64,000 nucleotides of DNA from Shouchella rhizosphaerae (GCF_900142675.1 NZ_FRBS01000001.1:372001-436000); one strand, 5' to 3'; counted from the first letter of the stretch, positions 54,930-63,380 are shown. Translations and numbers: made by a program. The notes: a model not told the origin generated them from the letters alone.

Positions 54930-55235
54930 TTATACCTTGTTTGTTGCACAATGTTTTCTGTATAGCTGCAAGCAATCTGCTAGAAACAATTTTTCATCGC
55001 TAGTGAGCTGATCAGAATGGAGTATAAAGGAATCGTTTGAGTCCAGTCGGCCTACCAAATAATCAGTGCTAACATTAAAGTAGTCGGCAAGGCGGGCCAA
55101 ATTGTCTAAGTCAGGTTTTCTTGTGCCATTCTCATAACCTGAAATTGTAGATTGTGCCATATTTAACGCTTGGCCCAGTTCTTTCATTGTCAACTGTTTT
55201 TTAATGCGGCATTCTTTTAATCGTGATGCAAACAT
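54930..55235 (-). CDS. XRE-family regulator with acidic C-terminal extension
   Basis: A 101-residue protein with a Cro/CI-type helix-turn-helix (about residues 4-58; LTMKELGQALNMAQSTISGYENG) and a 40-residue tail. ATG 55235 is preferred (aaaggag 10 bases upstream); an ATG three codons earlier touches that site. It is divergent from a second XRE gene across a 153-base region. Its target is unknown. Confidence 0.8.
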   Translation of the reverse strand: MFASRLKECRIKKQLTMKELGQALNMAQSTISGYENGTRKPDLDNLARLADYFNVSTDYLVGRLDSNDSFILHSDQLTSDEKLFLADCLQLYRKHCATNKV

Positions 55236-55315
55236 GCCGTCCATTCTCCTTTCATTGAAGCTTGTTCCATTATACTTTGCAATCTGTAAAATAAAGAAGT
55301 AATACGCGAAATGAA

Positions 55316-55345
55316 TTGAAGGAATTGCTGATTGCGTAGTAAAAT
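55316..55345 (+). promoter_or_regulatory. Candidate promoter of the plus-strand XRE gene
   Basis: TTGAAG at 55316-55321 and TAAAAT at 55340-55345, 18 bases apart. On the opposite strand TATAAT (plus 55269-55274) is the -10 candidate for the divergent regulator, so the two promoters lie back to back in 80 bases. Confidence 0.45.
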
Positions 55346-55388
55346 AGGTAATGATGTGTTTTATTGAAGAACTCAAGGAGGAAGAACG

Positions 55389-55613
55389 ATGAGTGAAAGT
55401 AGCATTCGAATTTTGCGAACCAAAAAAGGCTATAGCCTTGAGGAAGTAGCAAAAGAGGTAGGGATTTCAGCGGGGTATTTGTCGCAAATTGAATCAGGCA
55501 AGCGCCAAGTCAGCGCTGAAATCGCGAAGCTAATTGCAAAATTATTTAGCGTTGATCGGGAAGAACTTTTTGAAGCAACGCGTTTTAAAGCCATTCGCCA
55601 AGAAAAGAAATAA
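55389..55613 (+). CDS. Small XRE-family regulator
   Basis: A 74-residue protein consisting almost only of a helix-turn-helix domain (about residues 5-62; LEEVAKEVGISAGYLSQIESG). It resembles the DNA-binding half of SinR-type regulators. Shine-Dalgarno aaggagga. It is divergent from the other XRE gene. The two may regulate each other, but no operator palindrome is obvious. Confidence 0.8.
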   Translation: MSESSIRILRTKKGYSLEEVAKEVGISAGYLSQIESGKRQVSAEIAKLIAKLFSVDREELFEATRFKAIRQEKK

Positions 55614-55680
55614 CTATTTTCTTGTTTAAAGAAGAGCCCGCACAGTTTGATTCAGCCTCCTTGAGTCCGCTCTTCCAATA

Positions 55681-55712
55681 AAAAAAGCAGGCGAACATGC
55701 CTGCTTTTTTGT
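55681..55712. terminator. Bidirectional terminator between the XRE gene and fumC
   Basis: A 12-bp stem (55681-55692 with 55699-55710) with six-base A and T runs built into its ends, serving convergent genes. Confidence 0.88.
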
Positions 55713-57101
55713 TTATTTTGGAGCAATCATTTCCTTTGGTACTACATATTCATCAAATTGCTCTTCAGTCAGCAACCCTGACTCAATAGCAGCTTCTTTA
55801 AGTGTTGTGTTTTCAGCATGTGCTTTTTTCGCAATTTTCGCGGCATTTTCGTAGCCGATGTGCGGGTTTAGAGCAGTTACAAGCATAAGGGATTCATTTA
55901 GCAATTGCGTCATTTTTTCTTCATCTGCTTTTAAGCCAACTAAACATTTGTGGCGGAAGTTGTTGAGCCCGTCTGCAAGAAGGCGCATCGATTGAAGGAC
56001 GTTGTAAATAATGACTGGTTTAAATACATTTAGCTGAAAATGGCCTTGGCTAGCAGCAAAGCCGACTGCTGCATCGTTCCCCATAACTTGGGCGGCTACC
56101 ATCGTTAACGCTTCACTTTGTGTCGGATTGACTTTGCCAGGCATAATCGAGCTTCCTGGTTCATTGGCCGGAATCAACACTTCGCCAATGCCACAACGTG
56201 GCCCACTTGCAAGCAAGCGAATGTCGTTTGCAATTTTAAATGCATCAGCAGCAAGTGCTTTCAGTGCGCCATGAAAATGGACAAGCTCGTCATGGCTTGT
56301 CAAGCCATGAAAAAAGTTTTCTGATGCTTTAAAAGCAACGCCTGTTTGGTTTGTAAGTTGAGCAGAAACTTCTTTGCTAAAACCAATTGGCGCGTTTAAG
56401 CCAGTGCCAACAGCGGTTCCGCCGATCGTAAGAGAACGTACATGTTCAAGTGCTTCGCTAACCAGTGTTTCGCATGTTTGCAGCATATGTTTCCAACCGC
56501 TAATTTCTTGCCCAAATGTGAGCGGAGTCGCATCTTGCAAGTGTGTACGGCCAATTTTCACAACATCCGCAAAGGCCTCTTCTTTTTCAGCAAGTGTGTC
56601 TTTGAAGGCACGAATCGCTGGCAGGAGGTTTTCTTCCGCAAAAACGACAGTAGCGACATGCATTGCAGTTGGAAATGTATCGTTTGAACTTTGTGAGTGG
56701 TTGACATCGTCGTTTGGATGGACACGAACATCATGATGTCCATTTTCATCCAAGTATTGGTTCGCTAAGTAGGCAAGCACTTCATTCATATTCATGTTAG
56801 ACTGCGTGCCGCTGCCTGTTTGCCAGACAACTAAAGGGAAATGATCTTCGAGTCCGCCTTCAATAACTTTATCGGCTGCATATGTAATCGCTTCAACTTT
56901 GCGAGAATCGAGTCCTTTTAAGCGCCCATTGACAATGGCTGCAGCTTTCTTCAAGTGGGCGAAGGCAAGAACCACTTCAAAAGGAATTTTTTCGGTGCCA
57001 ATTTTAAAGTTTTCCAGGCTACGCTGTGTTTGTGCACCCCAAAAACGGTCTGCTGGCACTTCGATTTCGCCGATTGTATCTCTTTCTGTACGCGTTTCCA
57101 T
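55713..57101 (-). CDS. fumC: Fumarate hydratase class II
   Basis: A 462-residue fumarase (citG of B. subtilis) hydrating fumarate to malate in the TCA cycle. The signature [16 protein letters not shown] is near residue 316; the catalytic-site segments [13 protein letters not shown] (near 96) and [10 protein letters not shown] (near 138) are complete. It is transcribed alone on the minus strand. The paralogue aspA lies at 45.9 kb. Confidence 0.95.
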   Translation of the reverse strand: METRTERDTIGEIEVPADRFWGAQTQRSLENFKIGTEKIPFEVVLAFAHLKKAAAIVNGRLKGLDSRKVEAITYAADKVIEGGLEDHFPLVVWQTGSGTQSNMNMNEVLAYLANQYLDENGHHDVRVHPNDDVNHSQSSNDTFPTAMHVATVVFAEENLLPAIRAFKDTLAEKEEAFADVVKIGRTHLQDATPLTFGQEISGWKHMLQTCETLVSEALEHVRSLTIGGTAVGTGLNAPIGFSKEVSAQLTNQTGVAFKASENFFHGLTSHDELVHFHGALKALAADAFKIANDIRLLASGPRCGIGEVLIPANEPGSSIMPGKVNPTQSEALTMVAAQVMGNDAAVGFAASQGHFQLNVFKPVIIYNVLQSMRLLADGLNNFRHKCLVGLKADEEKMTQLLNESLMLVTALNPHIGYENAAKIAKKAHAENTTLKEAAIESGLLTEEQFDEYVVPKEMIAPK

Positions 57102-57186
57102 TTTTCATCACCCTTTTTTATGATCGAAATGAATTACAAACTCCAAATCTATCATACCAGAATTACCGGGAAAACTTAATGAAAAC

Positions 57187-57209
57187 AGCAGAGGAATTTT
57201 TCCTCTGCT
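57187..57209 (-). terminator. Terminator after msrB
   Basis: A 9-bp stem (57187-57195 with 57201-57209) lies a few bases after the msrB stop; on the minus strand it runs into tgttttc. Confidence 0.65.
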
Positions 57210-57216
57210 TCAGACT

Positions 57217-57651
57217 TTAGTCAAATAGTTTTTCGTAGGCGCCGTAGCCCGCTTCTTTGAGTTTTGCTTTAGGAATAAACCGCAGTGCGGCAGAGTTGAT
57301 GCAGTAACGAAGTCCATTTGGCCCTGGGCCATCTGGAAAGACATGCCCCAAATGGGAGTCAGCATTTTTACTTCGTACTTCTGTACGGACCATAAAATGG
57401 CTCCTGTCTTCTTTTTCGATGATTTCTGCTTCATCAATCGGTTTGGTGAAGCTTGGCCAGCCGCAGCCTGCGTCATATTTATCCTTTGACGAAAAAAGCG
57501 GTTTACCTGAAACAACGTCTACATAGATGCCTTCCTCTTCTGTTTCATAATATTCATTTTGAAAAGGCGGTTCCGTGCCGTTTTCTTGAGTTACGAAATA
57601 TTGAATTGGCGTCAATTTCTTTTTTAATTCGTCTTTTTGTGGCTTGGTCAT
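57217..57651 (-). CDS. msrB: Peptide methionine-(R)-sulfoxide reductase
   Basis: A 144-residue MsrB. The catalytic cysteine is in RYCINSAAL near residue 118, and the substrate pocket shows CGWPSF, HLGHVF and GPGPNGLRY. The structural zinc CxxC pairs found in many MsrB proteins are absent. ATG 57651 is preferred because ggaggag is 7 bases upstream. It overlaps msrA by four bases (ATGA), so the two stereospecific reductases are made together. Confidence 0.93.
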   Translation of the reverse strand: MTKPQKDELKKKLTPIQYFVTQENGTEPPFQNEYYETEEEGIYVDVVSGKPLFSSKDKYDAGCGWPSFTKPIDEAEIIEKEDRSHFMVRTEVRSKNADSHLGHVFPDGPGPNGLRYCINSAALRFIPKAKLKEAGYGAYEKLFD

Positions 57652-58184
57652 GTCGTTTCTCCTCCCCAATGCTTTTGAATAAACGCTTCACGCCCTGAGC
57701 CGCGGCGATACATTTGATAATGGAACGGGTTTTTTTTGTAATAATCTTGGTGATAGCCTTCTGCAGGATAAAAAGGCTTTGCAGGCAATATGAGCGTAGC
57801 GATAGGTTTGCTAAATTTGCCACTTTGTTCTAGCTGTTCTTTTGAATGTTCCGCTTCTTTCTTTTGTGTTTCGTTATGGTAGAAAATAGCTGTCCGGTAG
57901 GAATCCCCACGGTCATGGAACTGGCCACCAGGATCAGTTGGGTCGATTTGTTGCCAGAAAATCTCCAGAAGTTTGCTGTATGGAAAAACAGCAGCATCAT
58001 AAACAATTTGTACCGCTTCAAAATGGCCGGTTGTTTCACTGCATACCTCTTTGTATGTCGGGTTTATCGTATGCCCACCAGTATAGCCTGATGTGACCGT
58101 TTCAATCCCATCATAGGAGTCAAATGGTTTCACCATACACCAAAAACAACCGCCTGCAAATGTTGCTTTTTCTAGTTTTGCCAA
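57648..58184 (-). CDS. msrA: Peptide methionine-(S)-sulfoxide reductase
   Basis: A 178-residue MsrA with the catalytic GGCFWC near residue 11 (here GCFWCM) and EGYHQDYY near residue 142. It repairs oxidised methionine with thioredoxin as reductant. TTG 58184 is preferred because aaggagg is 8 bases upstream and [12 protein letters not shown] then starts as in relatives; an upstream ATG lies in the promoter region. First gene of the msrA-msrB operon. Confidence 0.92.
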   Translation of the reverse strand: MAKLEKATFAGGCFWCMVKPFDSYDGIETVTSGYTGGHTINPTYKEVCSETTGHFEAVQIVYDAAVFPYSKLLEIFWQQIDPTDPGGQFHDRGDSYRTAIFYHNETQKKEAEHSKEQLEQSGKFSKPIATLILPAKPFYPAEGYHQDYYKKNPFHYQMYRRGSGREAFIQKHWGGETT

Positions 58185-58214
58185 CCTGCACTCCTCCTTA
58201 AAGCGTGTTTCTTT

Positions 58215-58241
58215 AGTATACCATACCCACAAGCTGGGTAT
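58215..58241 (-). promoter_or_regulatory. Extended -10 promoter of msrAB with a dyad in the spacer
   Basis: On the minus strand TGG-TATACT (plus 58215-58223) forms an extended -10 element about 35 bases before the msrA start. A 7-bp inverted repeat (ataccca at 58223-58229, tgggtat at 58235-58241) occupies the spacer, a position suited to a regulator. Confidence 0.5.
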
Positions 58242-58667
58242 CTTATCAGCAGCATTCCATTTCCATAAGCTGTGCTAGGATAACTACTTAGTGCCGTGCA
58301 TCCATTGAGCGGGTGAGGTTTGGTATGCTGCTTTTTCTACACTTGCTTTATCGAATGTAGGGTGATTTGGTTAACCCAAAATAGCAGAAGAGCAGAAAGA
58401 TGGCAACTAGTCGACATGGTGATGTCGGCTTTTTGTTGTTCTTGTCAAAATTTCTTGATCGAAAAAGAAAGAATGAAGAAGGATTCATTTTGGCAATTCA
58501 CGAATGTTTTTGTAGATTGCTGTCTCTTGATTTCAAAATAAGGGAGGTTCCAAGCGGAAGTTTTGTAAAAGGAGAGAAAAAGAAAACGATAAGTCCAGAA
58601 AGTGGGTTTTAAAAATGAAATCAATGAATGAAAATGGTTTTATCTCAATTTTAGTAGGAGCTGGCGC
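58242..58667. other. Interval before the second kinase without a supported gene
   Basis: About 425 bases contain a free-standing terminator (58409-58434) but no gene that I can support. Frames at 58320 and 58400 (70-73 codons) have no ribosome-binding site and odd composition. Confidence 0.5.
58409..58434 (+). terminator. Free-standing terminator
   Basis: A 9-bp stem (58409-58417 with 58422-58430, one G-T pair, loop ggtg) followed by T5, with no gene upstream on this strand within 150 bases. Confidence 0.7.
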
Positions 58668-59663
58668 TTGTCAACAAGGGAATCAAGGAAGATCGCAATG
58701 GAGATAGAGGAGCTGTTCGGTTTGTTGGATTTATCAGAAGATTGCTACTTCATTCACGATAGGGCAACCATTTTATTTGCGAATCGAGCTGCCCATGAGT
58801 GTTTAGGAAAACCGATCGGCTATTTGCACGGGAAACGGCTAAAACAGCTTATTTACGAAGAAGACATCGTATGTGCCGGGAAACCATTTCAGTTGGGCAA
58901 AAAACGTCTTTATGCGTCCGTATTAAAGCAACCTTTTAAACAAGCGCACAAACGAAAAGAAGCAATGGAAGTTGTCTCTCGCTTATCGGCGGGGGTGGCT
59001 CACGAACTCCGCAATCCACTGACAACGATAAAAGGATTTATCCAACTCTATTCGGAAGTTGGCGAGTTGAGTGCAAGCCAGATCAACATCATGAATATAG
59101 AATTGGAGCGAATTGAAAACATTATTAATGACTATGTGCTGTTAGCTGAAGAACCTCTTGCACGTGAAAACGAATCGATTCAAATGGCAGCCTTTTTGCA
59201 GTCGCTCTTAAAAAAGAACAAAGTGAAGCGGCTTACCGACGGTCACCCTATTAAGCTAAACATCAGCGAGGAAGCAACCGTATTGGGGTCAAGAAAAGAG
59301 CTTTTTCTATTGTTTTACAATTTGCTTGAAAATGCGATTGATGCTAGTGTGAAACATTCGCCTGTGCATATTACTATGTATGCGGAAGGCCCGAATGTTT
59401 GTGTGGAAATAACAGACTTTGGTTCTGGAATGCCCGCGGAGAGACTCAATTATATAGGCCAGCCCTTTTATTCGACAAAAGAAAAAGGAACAGGCCTTGG
59501 CTTAATGATTTGTTACCGCGTCGTTGAAACGCATGGCGGCTTGATTGATATTGAGTCGAAAGATAAAAGGGGAACGAATGTGAAAGTCATCTTGCCAATG
59601 ACAACGAAAAACAGGGCTGGCTCAATGGTACGCGAAAAAGCGGCGATGTTAACCTATGGATAA
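58668..59663 (+). CDS. Second orphan sensor histidine kinase (PAS-like input)
   Basis: A 331-residue soluble kinase. An N-terminal PAS-like region (about 12-85; LDLSEDCYFIHDRATILFAN) precedes the H box (VAHELRNPLTTIKGF near residue 109), N box (FYNLLENAIDAS), G1 (DFGSGMP), F box (QPFYSTKEKGTG) and G2 (GTGLGLMI). It is of the same type as the kinase at 14.5 kb and also has no response regulator next to it, suggesting a phosphorelay input. TTG start at 58668 with agtaggag 7 bases upstream; ATG 58698 is the alternative. Confidence 0.83.
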   Translation: MSTRESRKIAMEIEELFGLLDLSEDCYFIHDRATILFANRAAHECLGKPIGYLHGKRLKQLIYEEDIVCAGKPFQLGKKRLYASVLKQPFKQAHKRKEAMEVVSRLSAGVAHELRNPLTTIKGFIQLYSEVGELSASQINIMNIELERIENIINDYVLLAEEPLARENESIQMAAFLQSLLKKNKVKRLTDGHPIKLNISEEATVLGSRKELFLLFYNLLENAIDASVKHSPVHITMYAEGPNVCVEITDFGSGMPAERLNYIGQPFYSTKEKGTGLGLMICYRVVETHGGLIDIESKDKRGTNVKVILPMTTKNRAGSMVREKAAMLTYG

Positions 59664-59832
59664 AGCGTGCTCAATCGTTAACCATTATTGCAAGCATAAG
59701 AACATCGTTGTCGTGTTAACGCAAAACAAAGGAAAAGGAGAATAGATCCCGCAAGTTGGGCATTCCCCAGTCGATTTTCGGCCGTTTCCGTGGTACACTA
59801 CAACCATAACGACTGGAGAAAAAAGGGATCAA

Positions 59833-60816
59833 ATGCCATTTAAAATTGGTTATCGCACGTTAAAGACTGCTGTTGGTGTCGTGATTGCTTTAAGCATGGC
59901 TGAAGCATTGAAATTGGATTATGCCAGTTCTGCAGCAATCATTACAATTTTATGTATTTCGGTTACGAGGAAAAACTCACTATTGGTTTCTTGGGCACGT
60001 TTTGTTGCCTGTATGATCGGCATTGTTATGAGTGCGGTCATGTTTGAAACATTGGGCTACAAACCAATCATTGTTGGTCTGTTTATTTTATTGTTCATTC
60101 CTGTTGTCCTCGTTGCAAAGTCGGCGCAAGGCATAGTCACCAGTTCTGTTATTGTCATGCACCTTTACACGCAAAAGCAGGCGACATTCGCGTTTTTCTT
60201 GAACGAACTTCAGCTAATAGTGATTGGTATTGGCACAGCGCTGCTTATGAACTTATACATGCCGTCTAAAGACAATGTGCTTCGCCGCTATCGGATTGAA
60301 TTTGAGCAAAAACTGGCTGTTATTTTGCAGGAATTGGCTGCCTTTATTCGAGAAGGGGAGAGCGACTGGGATGGCAAAGAAATTTCCGAAGCAGACCATT
60401 TGTTAAAAGAGAGCAAGACAATCGCACTTCAGGCAATGGAGAACCACTTGTTGCGGGAAGAAGACCATTATTATCACTACTTTGCCATGCGCGAAAAGCA
60501 ATTGGAAATCATTGAACGGATCATGCCCCACTTAGCTAGCCTTGAGGGAGCAGTAACGCAAAGCGAGCCAATTGCCGATTTTTTAAGCGAATTGAGCGCT
60601 GCCGTCAGTCCGACTAATTCTGTCCCTTATTTTATGCTGCGGCTTGAAGAACTAAAAGCAGCCTTTCGCGCTATGCCATTGCCGGCTACGCGGGAGGAGT
60701 TTGAAACAAGGTCATCACTTTTGTATGTGATGAATGAATTTGAACAATATTTACAAGTGAAAGATGCGCTTTGGAGCAACAAGCAGGATAAAAAAAGACC
60801 ATTTCGCAAAGCCTAA
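59833..60816 (+). CDS. yqjA: Aromatic acid exporter family protein (YqjA-like)
   Basis: A 327-residue protein. About five membrane segments fill residues 10-150 (KTAVGVVIALSMAEAL start), and a helical cytosolic domain follows. The family (ArAE_1) includes B. subtilis YqjA and is related to p-hydroxybenzoate efflux proteins; the actual substrate is unknown. Shine-Dalgarno signal is weak (aaaaggg). It overlaps the coupled reading region of the L,D-transpeptidase gene by position only, not by frame. Confidence 0.82.
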   Translation: MPFKIGYRTLKTAVGVVIALSMAEALKLDYASSAAIITILCISVTRKNSLLVSWARFVACMIGIVMSAVMFETLGYKPIIVGLFILLFIPVVLVAKSAQGIVTSSVIVMHLYTQKQATFAFFLNELQLIVIGIGTALLMNLYMPSKDNVLRRYRIEFEQKLAVILQELAAFIREGESDWDGKEISEADHLLKESKTIALQAMENHLLREEDHYYHYFAMREKQLEIIERIMPHLASLEGAVTQSEPIADFLSELSAAVSPTNSVPYFMLRLEELKAAFRAMPLPATREEFETRSSLLYVMNEFEQYLQVKDALWSNKQDKKRPFRKA

Positions 60817-60847
60817 TGAAAGATCCGTAAAAGGAGAGGCGTATGAA

Positions 60848-61363
60848 GTGAAATGGTCTTTTTTGTGTATTTTTTTAGTTATGTCGCTACAGCCCTTGCA
60901 AATGCCTGGTGACACGGATTGGGAGGTTGAAAAAGCGAGTGTCATCGTCAATGTCCGTACCAATACGCTCGCGTTAATTGAAGCCAACCATATTGCAGAA
61001 ATTCATCCTGTCGCCACTGGGAAAAAAGGGGATGAAACGCCCCTTGGACAGTTTACGGTTTTAGTGAAAGTAGAACAGCCCTATTACCGCAAAAAAAATA
61101 TTCCCGGTGGAGATGCTCGTAATCCATTAGGAAGCAGATGGATCGGTTTTGATGCCTTAGGCACGGCAGGCCGGACATATGGGCTACATGGTACTAACCG
61201 ACCAGGCTCAATCGGTTATAGCGCCTCTGCAGGCTGTATTCGCCTCGCAAATCCGACAATTGAACGACTTTACCAAAAAATCGACATCGGCAGCAAAATA
61301 TTCATTGTCAACGAACATCGCTCCTTCCAAGCGATTGCGAAGGAAGCGGGGCTAATAAATTAG
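60848..61363 (+). CDS. L,D-transpeptidase (YkuD domain)
   Basis: A 171-residue exported YkuD-type enzyme with a signal or membrane segment (about residues 3-16). The catalytic motif HGTNRPGSIGYSASAGCIRL has its histidine near residue 118 and the cysteine near 133. It would form 3-3 cross-links or attach proteins in peptidoglycan. GTG 60848 is chosen because aaggagagg is 8 bases upstream; the open frame reaches back into the end of yqjA. It ends in an 11-base gap before a hairpin. Confidence 0.85.
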   Translation: MKWSFLCIFLVMSLQPLQMPGDTDWEVEKASVIVNVRTNTLALIEANHIAEIHPVATGKKGDETPLGQFTVLVKVEQPYYRKKNIPGGDARNPLGSRWIGFDALGTAGRTYGLHGTNRPGSIGYSASAGCIRLANPTIERLYQKIDIGSKIFIVNEHRSFQAIAKEAGLIN

Positions 61364-61388
61364 AACAGTGCGCTTCTCGCGCACTGTT
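61364..61388. repeat. Hairpin copy 1 flanking repeat B
   Basis: A 25-base palindrome (aacagtgcgc/gcgcactgtt) identical at 24 of 25 positions to 61543-61567. It abuts repeat copy B and may also terminate the L,D-transpeptidase transcript. Confidence 0.85.
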
Positions 61389-61530
61389 CAGACTGTAGAC
61401 AAACGCTCGCATACTTCGTCGTTTGCCTCACTCATATGCTCATGAACCTCCGTTCTATTCGCATCTTCCCTCGGCGGCACTCCTCGTCTGACAAACGTTT
61501 TCTATCAGTCTGAGTGCGGTTATCGACTTT
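61389..61530 (-). repeat. Copy B of the modular 3'-UTR repeat
   Basis: On the minus strand it begins aagtcgataaccgc and ends ctacagtctg. Its core 61439-61500 matches copy A (19348-19409) at 59 of 62 bases. It has a 3' module (aaacgacgaagtatgcgagcgtttg on the minus strand, about 61396-61420) that copy A lacks and copy C has; its ends caaacg/cgtttg pair. It lies in the 3' untranslated region of the small prli42-like gene, in sense orientation. Confidence 0.8.
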
Positions 61531-61542
61531 GTCGACAACCTT

Positions 61543-61567
61543 AACAGTGCGCTTATCGCGCACTGTT
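61543..61567. repeat. Hairpin copy 2 flanking repeat B
   Basis: The second 25-base palindrome, three bases after the prli42-like stop on the minus strand. Together with copy 1 it brackets the repeat in direct orientation. Confidence 0.85.
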
Positions 61568-61569
61568 TC

Positions 61570-61668
61570 TTAGAAAAAGCCGAGTCCTGCTGCTCCTGTT
61601 AGAATCGTGCCAATAACTAAGGTTGCAATCATGATATACACTATCAAGCGCTGGAATTTACGCGGCAT
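61570..61668 (-). CDS. prli42: Prli42-like stressosome-associated miniprotein
   Basis: A 32-residue protein starting MPRKFQRLIVYIMIATL and ending GAAGLGFF, i.e. a basic N terminus, then one transmembrane helix. This pattern (short basic start, membrane helix, K/R-x-QR motif) fits Prli42, which anchors the stressosome to the membrane in Listeria. Shine-Dalgarno ggagg is 7 bases before ATG 61668; an ATG two codons earlier nearly touches it. Annotation pipelines often miss genes of this size. Confidence 0.78.
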   Translation of the reverse strand: MPRKFQRLIVYIMIATLVIGTILTGAAGLGFF

Positions 61669-61739
61669 CTCCATTCCTCCCCAAATCAACTACTTTTTAG
61701 TTTACCCGAAGAAAACACAAGCAATCAAGGGGTGTTTTT

Positions 61740-62153
61740 ATGGACCATTTTCAAATTGACCATATTGCTATCGCCGTTCCTTCCTTAAACACCAGCCTTC
61801 CTTTGTTTGAACAAGTGCTTCAAGCGACTGCCAGCCATGAAGAAAGGCTGCCACACCATCAGGTTAATGCTGTTTTTATTAATGGGATGGGAGTGGGGTA
61901 TGAACTGATTGAACCTCATCCTAGCAACGTATCGTTGCAACGCTTTCTAGCGAAACAAAACAATCGACCTGCTTTTCACCACATTGCTTTTTCGGTTGCT
62001 AATATAGAGACGGCCATAGGAATGTTGAAAGAAAAGCACGTCCGCTTGACGAGTGAGTTGCCGCTTATCGGAAGCTTCGGACGGAAGGTTGCTTTTATTC
62101 ATCCGAGCAGTACAGGCGGTTTGCTCGTTGAACTTTGTGAGGGAAAAACGTGA
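61740..62153 (+). CDS. mce: Methylmalonyl-CoA epimerase-type VOC protein (YqjC-like)
   Basis: A 137-residue vicinal-oxygen-chelate fold protein with paired beta-alpha-beta modules. Metal ligands are likely in DHFQIDHIAIAV (His near 8), HHQVNA, FHHIAFSV (His near 78) and the terminal VELCE glutamate. It matches methylmalonyl-CoA epimerase, which interconverts the (R)- and (S)-forms. No methylmalonyl-CoA mutase or carboxylase is adjacent, so a different VOC function remains possible. Shine-Dalgarno aaggggtg. Confidence 0.75.
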   Translation: MDHFQIDHIAIAVPSLNTSLPLFEQVLQATASHEERLPHHQVNAVFINGMGVGYELIEPHPSNVSLQRFLAKQNNRPAFHHIAFSVANIETAIGMLKEKHVRLTSELPLIGSFGRKVAFIHPSSTGGLLVELCEGKT

Positions 62154-62214
62154 AATCAATTAGCAAATCAGCTATAGTAAAAAGGAAATGGAAAAGCAGC
62201 GATGGAGTGATGAC

Positions 62215-63327
62215 GTGTATTCAAGAGTAGTCGAAGAGTTTTTGGAACTTGTGCAAATCGATTCTGAAACAAAACATGAAGAAAAAATGGCAAGTGTTTT
62301 AAAAGAAAAATTCACATCACTAGGCTTAGCCGTAGTCGAAGATGATGCAAAAGAAAGAACGGGCCATGGCGCAGGGAATTTAATTTGTACGTTGCCTGAA
62401 ACAAGCAGCGGATTTGATCCACTTTATTTCATTGCCCATATGGATACAGTTGGCCCAGGAAAAGGGATTCAACCAATTGTAGAAAATGGCTATATTCAAA
62501 CGGACGGGACAACCATTTTAGGAGCAGACGATAAAGCGGGAATTGCGGCAATGTTAGAAGCAACTCGTGTTCTGCAAGCATCGAAAGAACCACATGGCCA
62601 AATTCAGTTTGTCATTACTGTAGGCGAAGAGGCTGGCTTAGTTGGTGCGAAAGCGTTGGCCAAAGATGCGATTTCTGCTTCTTATGGCTATGCTCTTGAT
62701 AGCGACGGAGAAGTAGGGGGCATGATCACGTCAGCGCCTTCGCAAGCAAAAATCTTTGCAAAAGTATATGGCAAAACGGCTCATGCTGGCGTTGAACCTG
62801 AAAAAGGAATATCAGCTATTGCAGTTGCTTCCAAAGCTGTTTCAAAAATGCCGTTAGGAAGGATTGACGCAGACACGACAGCCAATATCGGCCGATTTGA
62901 AGGCGGTACACAAACCAATATTGTTTGCGACGTTGTTACAATCACCGCCGAAGCCCGTTCCCTTGTAGAAGAGAAGCTAAAACAGCAAGTTGAAGCGATG
63001 AAACAAGCTTTTGAACAAGCCGCATTAGAAATGAGCACAAGTTGCGATGTACAAGTGACATACAGTTATCCTGGCTATCGGGAGTCAGAGGACACAAAAG
63101 TTGTTCAGACTGCAATTCGCGCAATTAAAGCATGTGGGTTGACGCCTATGACTACTTCAAGTGGGGGAGGCAGTGATGCCAACATCATTTCTGGATACGG
63201 CATCCCGACCATTAACTTATCAGTAGGTTATGAAGGGATTCATACAACAAGCGAACGAATTTCGATTGAAGCGCTTGAAAATACAGCAAAACTTGTCGTA
63301 GAAATTGCCCGCTCAGCTAGGAAATGA
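62215..63327 (+). CDS. yqjE: M20-family peptidase (tripeptidase-like, YqjE)
   Basis: A 370-residue zinc peptidase of the PepT/M20 group. Metal-ligand segments are IAHMDTVGPGKG near residue 74, GADDKAGIAAML near 103, VGEEAGLVGA near 138, the dimerisation domain from about 178 (KTAHAGVEPEKG), and GGGSDANI near 319. It probably trims peptides in the cytosol. GTG 62215 is preferred because atggagtga is correctly spaced and the N terminus then matches relatives; ATG 62188 has a ribosome-binding site almost touching it. Confidence 0.87.
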   Translation: MYSRVVEEFLELVQIDSETKHEEKMASVLKEKFTSLGLAVVEDDAKERTGHGAGNLICTLPETSSGFDPLYFIAHMDTVGPGKGIQPIVENGYIQTDGTTILGADDKAGIAAMLEATRVLQASKEPHGQIQFVITVGEEAGLVGAKALAKDAISASYGYALDSDGEVGGMITSAPSQAKIFAKVYGKTAHAGVEPEKGISAIAVASKAVSKMPLGRIDADTTANIGRFEGGTQTNIVCDVVTITAEARSLVEEKLKQQVEAMKQAFEQAALEMSTSCDVQVTYSYPGYRESEDTKVVQTAIRAIKACGLTPMTTSSGGGSDANIISGYGIPTINLSVGYEGIHTTSERISIEALENTAKLVVEIARSARK

Positions 63328-63342
63328 AATAAAAAAAGAACG

Positions 63343-63380
63343 GGAGTAGAGAATGGACTTGATCTCTACTCCTATTTTTT
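63343..63380 (+). terminator. Terminator after yqjE
   Basis: A 10-bp stem (63343-63352 with 63363-63372) followed by tattttttc. The 190 bases after it hold no gene I can support. Confidence 0.8.

Noticed and set aside
58320-58612. Two overlapping frames of 70-73 codons upstream of the second kinase
   Set aside because: No Shine-Dalgarno sequence, a terminator inside the region, and no recognisable protein pattern.
60843-60851. Minimal ATG-AAG-TGA frame before the L,D-transpeptidase
   Set aside because: It fits inside the spacing between the ribosome-binding site and GTG 60848 and is probably chance.
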